Assembly (NCBI GenBank): GCA_017453605.1
Contig: JAFTEP010000152.1
Span: forward strand, 1 to 28,356
Direction of reading: 5' to 3'
DNA length: 28,356 nucleotides
Source of the DNA: Clostridia bacterium
GTDB lineage: Bacteria; Bacillota; Clostridia; Oscillospirales; SIG627
Position 1 is the stretch's first letter. The number at the start of each line of letters is the position of its first letter. The notes beneath the pieces are model-generated. The model did not search any database, was not told the origin of the DNA, and saw only the letters and a list, made by a program, of their open reading frames with translations. This document shows positions 1-7,413 of this stretch, piece by piece. The position numbers and the translations under genes are program-made.

Positions 1-1
1 G

Positions 2-619
2 GCGGGCGGGCATCTTCTCTTCGCGCTTACAAATTATAAAAAGCTCTCTGTTACTCTTTCGCAGCTTTTTTCGGTTCCGTTGTCGTTGAGTATCGAAAGA
101 TTAAAAACTGTTTTCGGCGGCAACGTTTTCTACGGCGGACTTGTCGGCAGTATTATTTCAACTTTGATCTATACTAAGTATTCAAAAGTAATGGACAGAG
201 AGATCACTCTAAATGATCTTGCGGTTTGTATTCCTCTTTTTCATTCATTTGGCAGAATAGGATGCTTTTTCGGAGGCTGCTGTTACGGTAAAGAGAGCGG
301 TTTCGGTTTTGTTATGGCGCACAATGATTTTGTTCCGGAGGCGATCGGCGTCAGACGCTTTCCGGTACAACTTGCGGAAGCCTTGTGTAACGCTTTATTA
401 TTTATTGTTTTGCTTTATTTATATAAGAAAAAAAGAAAAAGACTTATAATCGTATACCTGGCATCATATTCGGTTATCAGGTTTGTTCTTGAATTTTTCA
501 GAGGTGATCTGATAAGAGGTATATATTTCGGCTTATCGACTTCACAGTGGATCTCAATAATTATTTTTAGTTATTGTCTGATCTTTTGGATAATTAAAAA
601 AAGACAAAGACTTGAATGA
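2..619 (+). CDS. Lgt-like prolipoprotein diacylglyceryl transferase family protein (5' partial)
   Basis: This is a membrane protein of the Lgt family, which moves diacylglycerol from phosphatidylglycerol to the lipobox cysteine of prolipoproteins at the cytoplasmic membrane. The frame is open from base 2, so the N-terminus lies outside the window. The TTG at 80 is only an internal codon, because the upstream codons continue family-like sequence. Visible features are the YGGLVGS segment, the signature HSFGRIGCFFGGCCYG (the counterpart of the GRIGNF-type signature of Lgt), and a late RFVLEFFRGD motif, separated by hydrophobic helices. About 205 residues are visible; full Lgt is about 250-280. 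The cysteine-rich signature resembles a divergent clostridial subgroup, so true Lgt activity is likely but not certain. The gene ends before a hairpin terminator and faces the convergent - strand operon. Confidence 0.75.
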   Translation, partial: AGGHLLFALTNYKKLSVTLSQLFSVPLSLSIERLKTVFGGNVFYGGLVGSIISTLIYTKYSKVMDREITLNDLAVCIPLFHSFGRIGCFFGGCCYGKESGFGFVMAHNDFVPEAIGVRRFPVQLAEALCNALLFIVLLYLYKKKRKRLIIVYLASYSVIRFVLEFFRGDLIRGIYFGLSTSQWISIIIFSYCLIFWIIKKRQRLE

Positions 620-633
620 TCTGACAAAAACCA

Positions 634-659
634 TAAGAAAAAGCGGTGAAAAACCGCTT
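634..659 (-). terminator. Rho-independent terminator for the - strand operon
   Basis: Seven-bp arms (AAGCGGT at 641-647 and ACCGCTT at 653-659) enclose a GAAAA loop. Read on the - strand, the hairpin runs into five T residues followed by CTT. The nearest - strand gene ends at 854, so this or the hairpin at 681-707 probably ends the MBL-rsmI-rarA operon. Confidence 0.55.
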
Positions 660-669
660 ACTGTTTGCC

Positions 670-715
670 GAAAAAAACTTCTGCCGTATCCGGATCGGGT
701 ACGGCAGCGGTTTTT
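670..715. terminator. Bidirectional hairpin terminator between convergent genes
   Basis: Arms of 12 bp at 681-692 and 696-707 (CTGCCGTATCCG pairing with CGGGTACGGCAG, one T.G wobble) surround a GAT loop. On the + strand the hairpin is followed by CGG and five T. On the - strand it is followed by AAG and a run of seven T. It can end both the Lgt-like gene and the opposing operon. Its 12-3-12 geometry matches palindromes elsewhere in this window. Confidence 0.65.
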
Positions 716-853
716 CGGTATATATTAGACAATAGACTTTCGCCTTCGCTTTGGCTCAGGCAAGTGTCGCTGATCGTAAATAGGAGTGACGGAATTTGTT
801 TCGCCGCGGTAGGGCGTCGGGGCGTCCCCGCGTTGGCATTTGGAGCTGTTCTT

Positions 854-1528
854 TTACGGCTCCGTCAAGGCAAAGTCTAAGAGAGGCTCGAGGTGGGAGT
901 ATATCTCGGGGGAGACGATCTTGATGTTGAGGACGGGCGAGGGCGAGTCGGGGGACGAGCCCGAGGGCGCGACGACAAGCCGCACGACGTCTTTTTCACT
1001 TAGCGCAAGCCCCGAAAAATCAAGGCGCATAAAGGTGTAGCCGCCCCTTTCGTCCGTCAGGCGCGCGCCGCAGGGAATGAGATCATATTTTAGATCCGCC
1101 CTGTAGATCTTCAGATAGAAGTCAAGATCTGACGCCGAAAGATACTTGTTGTTGAGTTTGACCGAGAGCTGGAGCGAGTCGGCAAAGCTGAGGACGTGGA
1201 TGGATCTTATCTGGATCCTGCCCTCGGCGTCCATCGTTGTCGTAGGCTCCGATACTCTGACTTTCAGCCCGTCTGAACCCGTGAAAAACGGCAGAGGCGA
1301 GCCGGGGAGCGCGATGTGAAGCGAGTCCTGCGCCGCGGCGCGGGCGACCGGCTTCGTGCGGATCACTGAATCGACGAGCCTGCTGTCGCGCGTCTGCCAG
1401 ATCCGCCACAGAACGACCGCGAAGATCAGGACGCTGATCGCGGCGATGGTGAAGTTGAACACGCTTCGCGCGGTGTTTTTTTCGATCAGCTCGCCGTATT
1501 CGTCGTATTTGAGGCGCTTTTTTTTCAT
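854..1528 (-). CDS. Single-pass membrane protein of unknown function
   Basis: I do not recognise a family. The 224-residue product has a charged N-terminus, one membrane segment at about residues 24-43, and then a roughly 180-residue domain probably outside the cell. The start codon overlaps the rarA stop codon (ATGA), so the two are probably translationally coupled. It is the last gene of the operon. The C-terminal part contains a Ser/Pro-rich APSGSSPDSPSP stretch and a KIVSPEIY motif. These are repeated almost exactly in a gene remnant at 9445-9693 on the other strand, so the protein belongs to a small local paralogous family. Its domain of alternating hydrophobic residues suggests a beta-rich fold, but that is inference only. 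Confidence 0.75.
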   Translation of the reverse strand: MKKKRLKYDEYGELIEKNTARSVFNFTIAAISVLIFAVVLWRIWQTRDSRLVDSVIRTKPVARAAAQDSLHIALPGSPLPFFTGSDGLKVRVSEPTTTMDAEGRIQIRSIHVLSFADSLQLSVKLNNKYLSASDLDFYLKIYRADLKYDLIPCGARLTDERGGYTFMRLDFSGLALSEKDVVRLVVAPSGSSPDSPSPVLNIKIVSPEIYSHLEPLLDFALTEP

Positions 1529-2769
1529 TTTTTCTTTATCTTCTCCCAGTAGGCTCTCGCCGCCTCTTCCTGCCTGTTAGCGCCGTAGCGGTAGTATACG
1601 CTGTTCTTTATATCGTCCGGCAGATACTGCTGCTCGACGTAGTGGTCGGGATAGTCGTGGGGATAGATATACGCGTCCTTCTTGTCGCCCTCGCCGAAGA
1701 AGTGGTTGTTTTTCAAGCGCGAGGGCATATCGGCGCCCTTTCCCGCCTTGACGTCCCCGAGCGCGGCGTAGTACGCCGTGTAGGAGCTGTTGGATTTGGG
1801 GGACGTCGCCAGGAGCACCGTGCAGTGCGCGAGAGGCACCGCCGCTTCGGGCAGACCGAGCTGGAGCGCGGAGTCCACGCAGGCTTTCGTGACGACCGCC
1901 GCCTGAGAGTACGCGAGCCCGACGTCCTCGGAGGCGATCACGAGAAGCCTCCGGCACGCGCTGAACAGATCTCCGCTGTCCAGAAGCCTTGAGAGATAGA
2001 ACACCGCCGCGTCGGGATCGGAGCCGCGCACGGATTTCTGCAGGGCGCTCATAAGCTCAAATTTGTCGTCGCCCTCGCGGTCGTAGCTCTTCAGCGCCCT
2101 CGCTCCGAGCGCTTCGGCGTCTTCGACGGTGAGCTTGTCTCCAGCGGAGAGCCAGCATAATTCGAAGGTGTTTATCGCGCGTCTCACGTCTCCGGCGCTC
2201 GCCGAGGCGATCACGTCCCAGACGCCGTCCTCGACCTCTTTTTTCAGATCATTTTCGTTTTCAAGAAAATCTTTTGCGCGTTTCAGCGCCACGATCACGT
2301 CCTCTTTTTCGAGAGGCTTGAACTCGAAGACCGCGCATCTTGAAAGCACCGCCTTGTAGATGTAGAAATACGGGTTCTCGGTGGTGGAGGCGATCAGCGT
2401 GATCCTGCCGTCCTCCATGTGCTCCAAAAGCACCTGCTGCTGTTTTTTGTTGAGATACTGCAGCTCGTCGAGGTACAAAAGTATGCCGTCCGTGCCGAAA
2501 ACCGACGAGGACTCTTCCAAGATCGCCTTGACGTCCCCGCTCGAAGCGGCGGTGCCGTTGAGCTTGCGGAAGGTCATACCGGCGTTTTTGGCGATTATCT
2601 GCGCGACGGTGGTCTTTCCGGTGCCGGAGGGCCCGTAGAAGATCATGTTCGTGATCCTGCCGCTCTCGACGAGCTTTCTCAAAGGTCTGCCCTCGCCGAG
2701 GATGTGCTTCTGTCCGCAGACCTGAGAAAGATCTTCGGGTCTGAGCCTTTGTGCAAGCGGTACGTTCAT
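1525..2769 (-). CDS. rarA: Replication-associated recombination protein RarA/MgsA (AAA+ ATPase)
   Basis: RarA (MgsA) is a AAA+ ATPase related to clamp loaders and RuvB that acts at stalled replication forks. The 414-residue product starts with the family pattern PLAQRLRPEDLSQVCGQ. It has Walker A GPSGTGKTT at residues 46-54, Walker B ILLYLDE at about 96-102, the sensor-1 STTENP segment near 130, and LSRCAVFEF just after. The helical and tetramerisation C-terminal half ends with the SYTAYYAAL and YPHDYP patterns seen in this family. The usual FIDEIHRFNK is here YLDELQYLNK, a mild variation. An AAGGAG lies 10 nt before the ATG, inside the end of rsmI, and the gene overlaps the next one by 4 bp. 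Confidence 0.93.
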   Translation of the reverse strand: MNVPLAQRLRPEDLSQVCGQKHILGEGRPLRKLVESGRITNMIFYGPSGTGKTTVAQIIAKNAGMTFRKLNGTAASSGDVKAILEESSSVFGTDGILLYLDELQYLNKKQQQVLLEHMEDGRITLIASTTENPYFYIYKAVLSRCAVFEFKPLEKEDVIVALKRAKDFLENENDLKKEVEDGVWDVIASASAGDVRRAINTFELCWLSAGDKLTVEDAEALGARALKSYDREGDDKFELMSALQKSVRGSDPDAAVFYLSRLLDSGDLFSACRRLLVIASEDVGLAYSQAAVVTKACVDSALQLGLPEAAVPLAHCTVLLATSPKSNSSYTAYYAALGDVKAGKGADMPSRLKNNHFFGEGDKKDAYIYPHDYPDHYVEQQYLPDDIKNSVYYRYGANRQEEAARAYWEKIKKK

Positions 2770-2773
2770 TTTT

Positions 2774-3619
2774 TTACTGCTCCTTGATCTTGAGCGCTCT
2801 GTAGATCTCGCTTTTGGCGACGTGTCTGTCCTTGGCGACCGCCTTCATCGCGTCGCTCTGAGACAGACCGCGCGAGAGGTAAAATTCAAAGTGACCCGGT
2901 ATATCCGTATCCTCCCACGAATCCTCGGCTTCGGGCGCTCCCGAGACGACGAGAACGAATTCTCCGCGCGGCTCTTCTTTTTCAAAGCGAGCGGCGGCTT
3001 CTTCAAGATCCGTTCGGATCACTTCCTCGTTGAGCTTTGTCAGCTCGCGGCAGAGGGATATTTTTCTGTCGCCGCCGAAGACTTCTTTCATGTCCGAAAG
3101 CGTCTTCGCGAGGCGGTGGGGCGCCTCGTAAAAGACGATCGTTCGCGTTTCTCCCGCCAGAGCGCGCAAAGACGCGAGCCTTTTGGAGCGTTCCGAGGAC
3201 AGAAAGCCCTCGAAGCAGAATCTTTTCGTCGGCAGCGCGCTGACGCTGAGGGCGCTCACCGCCGCGCAGGCTCCGGGAACGCTCACGACCTTTATGCCGT
3301 TTTCGGCGCAGAGCCTCGCCGCGTCCTCGCCCGGATCGCTTATGCCGGGCGTCCCGGCGTCGGTCACGAGCGCGCAGCTTTCGCCCGACTGAAGCCTTTT
3401 TTGGAGCTTTTCGCCGGCTTCTGTCAGATTGTGGCGGTGGTAGGTCATCATCGGCTTTGAGACGCCGAGGTGCGAGAGGAGCTTCGCCGTGACTCTGGTG
3501 TCCTCCGCGGCGACGAAGTCGACGCCCGAAAGGATCGCCGCGGCGCGGCTTGACAGATCGCCGAGATTGCCGATCGGCGTCGCGACAAGATAGAGCGCGC
3601 CGGGCAGGGGTTCGTTCAC
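2774..3619 (-). CDS. rsmI: 16S rRNA (cytidine1402-2'-O)-methyltransferase RsmI
   Basis: RsmI uses S-adenosylmethionine to methylate the 2'-OH of C1402 in the 16S rRNA decoding centre. It is a tetrapyrrole-methylase-fold enzyme. Diagnostic motifs are YLVATPIGNLGDLSSRA near the N-terminus, AEDTR, the MTYHRHN segment, VTDAGTPGISDPG, and FYEAPHRL in the middle. I place the start at the GTG at 3619 (281 residues), because GAGGTGAG lies 5-6 nt upstream. The longer frame from GTG at 3628 would begin inside that ribosome binding site. The C-terminal part ends with a helical segment (SQSDAMKAVAKDRHVAKSEIY) usual for the family. It lies 15-25 nt after the upstream lipoprotein gene and 4 nt before rarA. 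Confidence 0.93.
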   Translation of the reverse strand: MNEPLPGALYLVATPIGNLGDLSSRAAAILSGVDFVAAEDTRVTAKLLSHLGVSKPMMTYHRHNLTEAGEKLQKRLQSGESCALVTDAGTPGISDPGEDAARLCAENGIKVVSVPGACAAVSALSVSALPTKRFCFEGFLSSERSKRLASLRALAGETRTIVFYEAPHRLAKTLSDMKEVFGGDRKISLCRELTKLNEEVIRTDLEEAAARFEKEEPRGEFVLVVSGAPEAEDSWEDTDIPGHFEFYLSRGLSQSDAMKAVAKDRHVAKSEIYRALKIKEQ

Positions 3620-3643
3620 TTTTCTCACCTCGCGCTAAAAATT

Positions 3644-5350
3644 TCAGTCGAGAGTATATCCATCGGGAAGAACGTCCGCGGTGTAGGGCAGCGGGATCGT
3701 GACGGTCTTTTCGGCGCAGGCGTAGAGCGCGAGAGCCTTTTTCGTGACGTTTTCTATATCGTAGCCCTTGAACAGAGTCGGCGCTTCCGACGCCCCGTTG
3801 TTGGGGATGAACACGATCTCGGCGTCGACCGACTCGAAGAAGCGCTTGTTGCGGTTCCAGCCGTGATGCGGCACCTGCAGGATATCGCACTTCAAGTCCT
3901 CGGGCGAGTAGTTGGCGTTTACCAGGGCGAAATTCGCCTCCGACATATCGCCGGTCACCATGACCGTCGTCCCGGCGAGAGCAAAGCGCATCACAAGAGA
4001 GGAGCTGTTGAAGTCGGAGAGAGAGTAGGGGGCGAGATCCTCCTGAGTCATGAGAAAGTCGACCGTCAGGCCGCCGAGCTTCATCTGATCTCCCGTGTGG
4101 GGCTTTATGATCTTCGCGTCGGGGAAGCAGAAGCTTATAGTGTCGCGCACGTTCTTTGTCTGCGCGATGCAGTCGGGCTCGTATCTCTCGTAGACGTCGA
4201 GGCAGGGGAAGTTGAAGACGAAGTTCTCGACGGTGATCTGCTGATACAGAGAGGGATCCCTGACCCCGAAGAAGGCGTAGGTGTGATCGGGGTGCGCGTG
4301 GGTGAAAAACCACGCCGCGACGACGGGCATCTCTTCTTCCGGAGCGTTTTCCGCGAGATATTTCACGAGATTGCGGCTCTCCGACTGCTGGCCGCCGTCG
4401 ACGACGACGAATCTGCCGTCGGGAAGAGTGAAGATCATCGAAAGTCCGAACTGTTTGAGCGGCAGGAGCGTCAGAGAGGCGCTTCCCTCGACGCTCTCCT
4501 CCTCGCGGGGAACGCCGTATCCGAGCGGCCCGAACACGACGCGGATGACCTCGCTGTCGTAAAGATAGTAGGCGTGGACTTCCGTCGTCCCGTCGGTGAA
4601 GACCGCGGAGCGCGTGTCGCCGACGGCGTTCTCGCAGAGCTTTTCGAAGCCCGCCTTTTCAAATTCGCCGAGGTATTCCGTGAACTGTTCCGGATCGAAA
4701 TACTGATAGGAGACGGCGTAGAAGCCGTCGGAGCAGTCGGCGTAGTTTGTCTCGTCGGCGCCGGGGATCACGGGCAGGTTCTCCGGGAGCGGCGCGGAGC
4801 ATTTGGCGCTCCTGAACGCGTTCGCCGGGACCGAGAAGGCTCCGCGAGCGGCGAAAGCCTTAAAATCCGCCAGAAACAGTCCGCAGGCCTCGGGAGTGAA
4901 CTGTTCGCAGACCGAGGCGATCGCGATCTCGCCGTTTTCTATGATGTAGCCGATCTCGTCGGGCGCGAGACGGGAATAGAGTTTTTCCGAGAGTTCGGAG
5001 ACCGTCCGGCCGACGTTCATTATTATCTGAGAGTCGTCTTTATTCAGGCTGCTCTCGGACAGGACAAAGATCTCGGCTCCGGTGAGGTCGCCGAGAGAGG
5101 AGGCGATGTTGTTTGCGGCTTCGCTCACGGGCGCGTGACGCGCGTTGGGAGTCAGGACCGTCATACCGGGCGCGCCCTCGCCGATGACCGGGAGCATTTC
5201 AACTTCGGCGGAGACTGAGACCGGGGCGTCGCTGACGGGCGCGGAGCCTGAAGCCTGTCGGGCAGAAGCTGTTTCGGAGCATGAACAGAGAAGCAGGACG
5301 CAGAGGAAAAGAACGCAGATGATTTTTGAAGATCTCGTTTTGGTTTTCAT
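3644..5350 (-). CDS. Lipoprotein with C-terminal metallo-beta-lactamase fold (paralog 2)
   Basis: The 568-residue product has a type II signal peptide with lipobox LCSC, lipid cysteine at about residue 24, and so is predicted to be anchored outside the membrane. Residues from about 60 to 280 form an N-terminal module containing a GYIIENGEIAIA segment. This resembles accessory domains of carbohydrate-active enzymes, by weak inference. From about residue 290 a metallo-beta-lactamase domain follows: VVVDGGQQ, the metal site HAHPDH at 351-356, VTGDMS with Asp at 468, and PHHGWN at 495-496. The fold resembles the soluble hydrolase part of ComEC. Metal ligands are intact, so it is probably an active hydrolase; the substrate is unknown. 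It lies 39 nt after a paralog and just before rsmI in the same operon. Confidence 0.8.
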   Translation of the reverse strand: MKTKTRSSKIICVLFLCVLLLCSCSETASARQASGSAPVSDAPVSVSAEVEMLPVIGEGAPGMTVLTPNARHAPVSEAANNIASSLGDLTGAEIFVLSESSLNKDDSQIIMNVGRTVSELSEKLYSRLAPDEIGYIIENGEIAIASVCEQFTPEACGLFLADFKAFAARGAFSVPANAFRSAKCSAPLPENLPVIPGADETNYADCSDGFYAVSYQYFDPEQFTEYLGEFEKAGFEKLCENAVGDTRSAVFTDGTTEVHAYYLYDSEVIRVVFGPLGYGVPREEESVEGSASLTLLPLKQFGLSMIFTLPDGRFVVVDGGQQSESRNLVKYLAENAPEEEMPVVAAWFFTHAHPDHTYAFFGVRDPSLYQQITVENFVFNFPCLDVYERYEPDCIAQTKNVRDTISFCFPDAKIIKPHTGDQMKLGGLTVDFLMTQEDLAPYSLSDFNSSSLVMRFALAGTTVMVTGDMSEANFALVNANYSPEDLKCDILQVPHHGWNRNKRFFESVDAEIVFIPNNGASEAPTLFKGYDIENVTKKALALYACAEKTVTIPLPYTADVLPDGYTLD

Positions 5351-5389
5351 TTGTTCTTCCTTTTCATTCCTGATTTATTAATGGCGGGA

Positions 5390-7087
5390 TCATTTGACGG
5401 TGTAGTAATGGCTCGGGGGCAGTTCGCTTTCATCGTAGGGCAGGGGGAAGGTGACGGTCTCGACGTTGGAGTAGCATCTGAGCGCCTTTTCGCCGAAGGG
5501 CTTGATCGGGGAGTTGTCTCTTGTCAGAAAGGACATGTAGCTTGAGGGATCGTTGTTGGGGATGATGACGATCTCGGGATCGACCGCGCCGTAGAAGTCG
5601 GAGTTGTTGTTGCCGCCGTGGTGCGCGAACTGAAGGACGTCGCATTTGAGCGCCTCGTTGGAGATGTTGCCGTTGCAGAACGCGAAGTCGCCGACGCTCA
5701 TATCGCCGGTCACGAGCATCGTCGCGCCGTCGACGGTGAACTTCATCACCATGGAGGTGTCGTTGAAGTCGTTGATCCTGCCGGGCAGGACGTCCTCCTG
5801 GGTGCTGACGAAATCGACAGTCACTCCGCCGAGGACCATCTGATTGCCGGTGTGGGGCTTGATGATCTCGGCGTCGGGGAAGAAGTCGTTGATGGTGTCG
5901 AGGACGTTCTTGGTCTCGGCGACGCAGGCGGGCTCATAGTGTTCGTAGACCGTACTGCTCGGGAAGTTGAAGACGAAGCGCTCGACCGTCACGCGGGTGA
6001 AATAGTTGTTCTGCTGCAATCCGTAGACGCCGTAGGTGTGGTCGGGGTGGGCGTGGGTGAAGATCCACGCGGCGACGACGGGCTTTTCGCCCTCGGGGAC
6101 GTTCGCCTCGAGGTATTCGACCAAAACCTTCGCGCCGTCCTGCTGACCGCCGTCGATCATGATGAATTTTCCGTCCTTGAGCTTTATCGCCATGGAGAGC
6201 CCGAAGTTCTTGAGTCCGAGAACGCCGACCTCGACCTTCGCGTTTTCGTCGTATTCTCCGGTCTCGACGGGAACGAGCGGCGATGCGGGACCGGCGACGA
6301 CCTTCGTGTACTCTCCGATCCTCATGTGAGAGAGGTGGACGTCGGTCTCGCCGTCGCTGTAGGTCGCGTAGAGATTGCCGCCGAAGTCCTTTTCGGCCTT
6401 CTTTTCAAATCCCGCGCTCTCGAGCTTTTCGAGATAGCTTAGATATATCCCGGTCGGAGTGCCGGTGTAGTTGAAGAGGAAGAAGCCGTCGCCGCAGGAA
6501 CTGAGCGTGGGGACGTCCGCGCCGTCAAAATGCGGGAGCTCGGGGATCTTTTCGGAGATCTTCTCGACGACGGAGTACCGGGCGGGGACGGTCAAAGATC
6601 CGGCTTTGATCCCGGAGGAGAGGAGCTTTTTCCTGAAAAGATTGCAGGCGTCGCCGATGTAATCCTCGATTCCGGCGCAGATGGCGATCTCGCCGTTCTC
6701 GATCAGAACGCCGATCTCGTCCCTGGCGAGGCTCGCGGAAAGCTTTTTGGAGATCTCGCTCGTCGTGGTGCCGACGTAGATCGGGACAAGACCCGGGGTG
6801 ATGTGGGCGTCGTAGTTGAAGGTCACCTGGTTTTTGGTCTTGCTGGCAAGGGAGCTTCTGAGGCTCGTGGTGGCGTCCTCGGTCATCCATTTCGCCCTCG
6901 CGCCCATAACGACCTGACAAACGGGCTTGCTCTCGGAGAAGAGAGCGAGCTTTTCTTCCTCGGGAGCCGTCGTCTTTTCGGCGGCGGGCGTCTGCGCGGT
7001 CGGAGCGGCGACCGGCGTCTTTTTTTCGCCTCTGCAGGAAGTCAGCATCAGAAGAGCGAACAGGACGAGTGCGATCAGTTTTTTCAT
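5390..7087 (-). CDS. Lipoprotein with C-terminal metallo-beta-lactamase fold (paralog 1)
   Basis: This is the first gene of the - strand operon, 565 residues long. The lipobox LTSC puts the lipid-modified cysteine at residue 18. A Pro/Ala/Thr/Glu-rich linker (about 22-46) follows, then an N-terminal module (about 55-270), then the metallo-beta-lactamase domain: IMIDGGQQ near 310, HAHPDH at 345-350, VTGDMS with Asp at 462, and AHHGGN with His at 489-490. It aligns over its whole length with the next gene, including KPHTG and the IIPNN segment near the C-terminus, so the pair arose by tandem duplication. The ribosome binding site is weak (GAGGGA). A TATAAA at 7108-7113 on the - strand may be a -10 element but has no clear -35. 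Substrate unknown; an extracellular hydrolase is inferred. Confidence 0.8.
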   Translation of the reverse strand: MKKLIALVLFALLMLTSCRGEKKTPVAAPTAQTPAAEKTTAPEEEKLALFSESKPVCQVVMGARAKWMTEDATTSLRSSLASKTKNQVTFNYDAHITPGLVPIYVGTTTSEISKKLSASLARDEIGVLIENGEIAICAGIEDYIGDACNLFRKKLLSSGIKAGSLTVPARYSVVEKISEKIPELPHFDGADVPTLSSCGDGFFLFNYTGTPTGIYLSYLEKLESAGFEKKAEKDFGGNLYATYSDGETDVHLSHMRIGEYTKVVAGPASPLVPVETGEYDENAKVEVGVLGLKNFGLSMAIKLKDGKFIMIDGGQQDGAKVLVEYLEANVPEGEKPVVAAWIFTHAHPDHTYGVYGLQQNNYFTRVTVERFVFNFPSSTVYEHYEPACVAETKNVLDTINDFFPDAEIIKPHTGNQMVLGGVTVDFVSTQEDVLPGRINDFNDTSMVMKFTVDGATMLVTGDMSVGDFAFCNGNISNEALKCDVLQFAHHGGNNNSDFYGAVDPEIVIIPNNDPSSYMSFLTRDNSPIKPFGEKALRCYSNVETVTFPLPYDESELPPSHYYTVK

Positions 7088-7183
7088 TTTAGTTTCCCTC
7101 GTTTCCGTTTATAAAAATCTCTGTTTGAAACTATTTTAAGCGTACGGTCGGAAGATCTTTCGGTCTATTTCGATTTATAGATA

Positions 7184-7205
7184 TACGGGAGCGGGTCGAT
7201 GGCTT
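7184..7205. repeat. 22-bp direct repeat, distal copy (remnant 3' end of the M23 gene)
   Basis: These 22 bases are identical to 7433-7454. On the - strand they read on as codons for AIDPLPYIYKSK followed by TAG, whereas the intact gene ends AIDPLPYIYSSK and TAG. The distal copy is thus a displaced, slightly diverged version of the last codons of the peptidase gene, with the palindromic island lying between the two. Confidence 0.85.
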
Positions 7206-7210
7206 TAATT

Positions 7211-7237
7211 CACTTGAAAGGCTTCGCCTTCCAAGTG
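7211..7237. repeat. 27-nt palindrome (12-3-12) of the CACTTG...CAAGTG family
   Basis: The left arm CACTTGAAAGGC (7211-7222) and right arm GCCTTCCAAGTG (7226-7237) pair with one A/C mismatch around a TTC loop. The outer six bases and the total length match the two palindromes at 28098 and 28143, while the inner bases differ in both arms together. Confidence 0.8.
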
Positions 7238-7243
7238 GTAAAT

Positions 7244-7362
7244 TCGCGCGCATATCGCCGTCAAAAGCGCTTTGCGCTTTTTCCTCCCCTCGGCGCGCGG
7301 ACTCGCGCGGCAAAGCGCGCTCGTCAAAGGTGTTTTTTTCGCGGGAGACCCGTGAAAAAAAC
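7244..7362. repeat. Dispersed structured repeat, copy 1 (about 119 bp)
   Basis: It matches 28241-28356 along its length (roughly 80 percent by eye). It holds three hairpins. Hairpin 1 has arms AAAAGCGC (7263-7270) and GCGCTTTT (7274-7281). Hairpin 2 has CGCGCG arms (7294-7299 and 7304-7309). Hairpin 3 is a 14-bp stem at 7332-7345 and 7349-7362 with an AGA loop and one G.T pair. Compared with copy 2, the changes in hairpins 1 and 3 are compensatory. A short hairpin (GTCGCC/GGCGAC, TCC loop) follows at 7374-7388. No open frame of note is present. Confidence 0.85.
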
Positions 7363-7413
7363 GGATTTTTTCAGTCGCCTCCGGCGACGGTCGGGTGTGA
7401 ACTGTTTTCGCGG

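Noticed and set aside
3003..4313. 436-codon - strand frame overlapping rsmI and the MBL lipoprotein
   Set aside because: It is an alternative frame of two real genes, with a very Arg-rich composition from GC bias.
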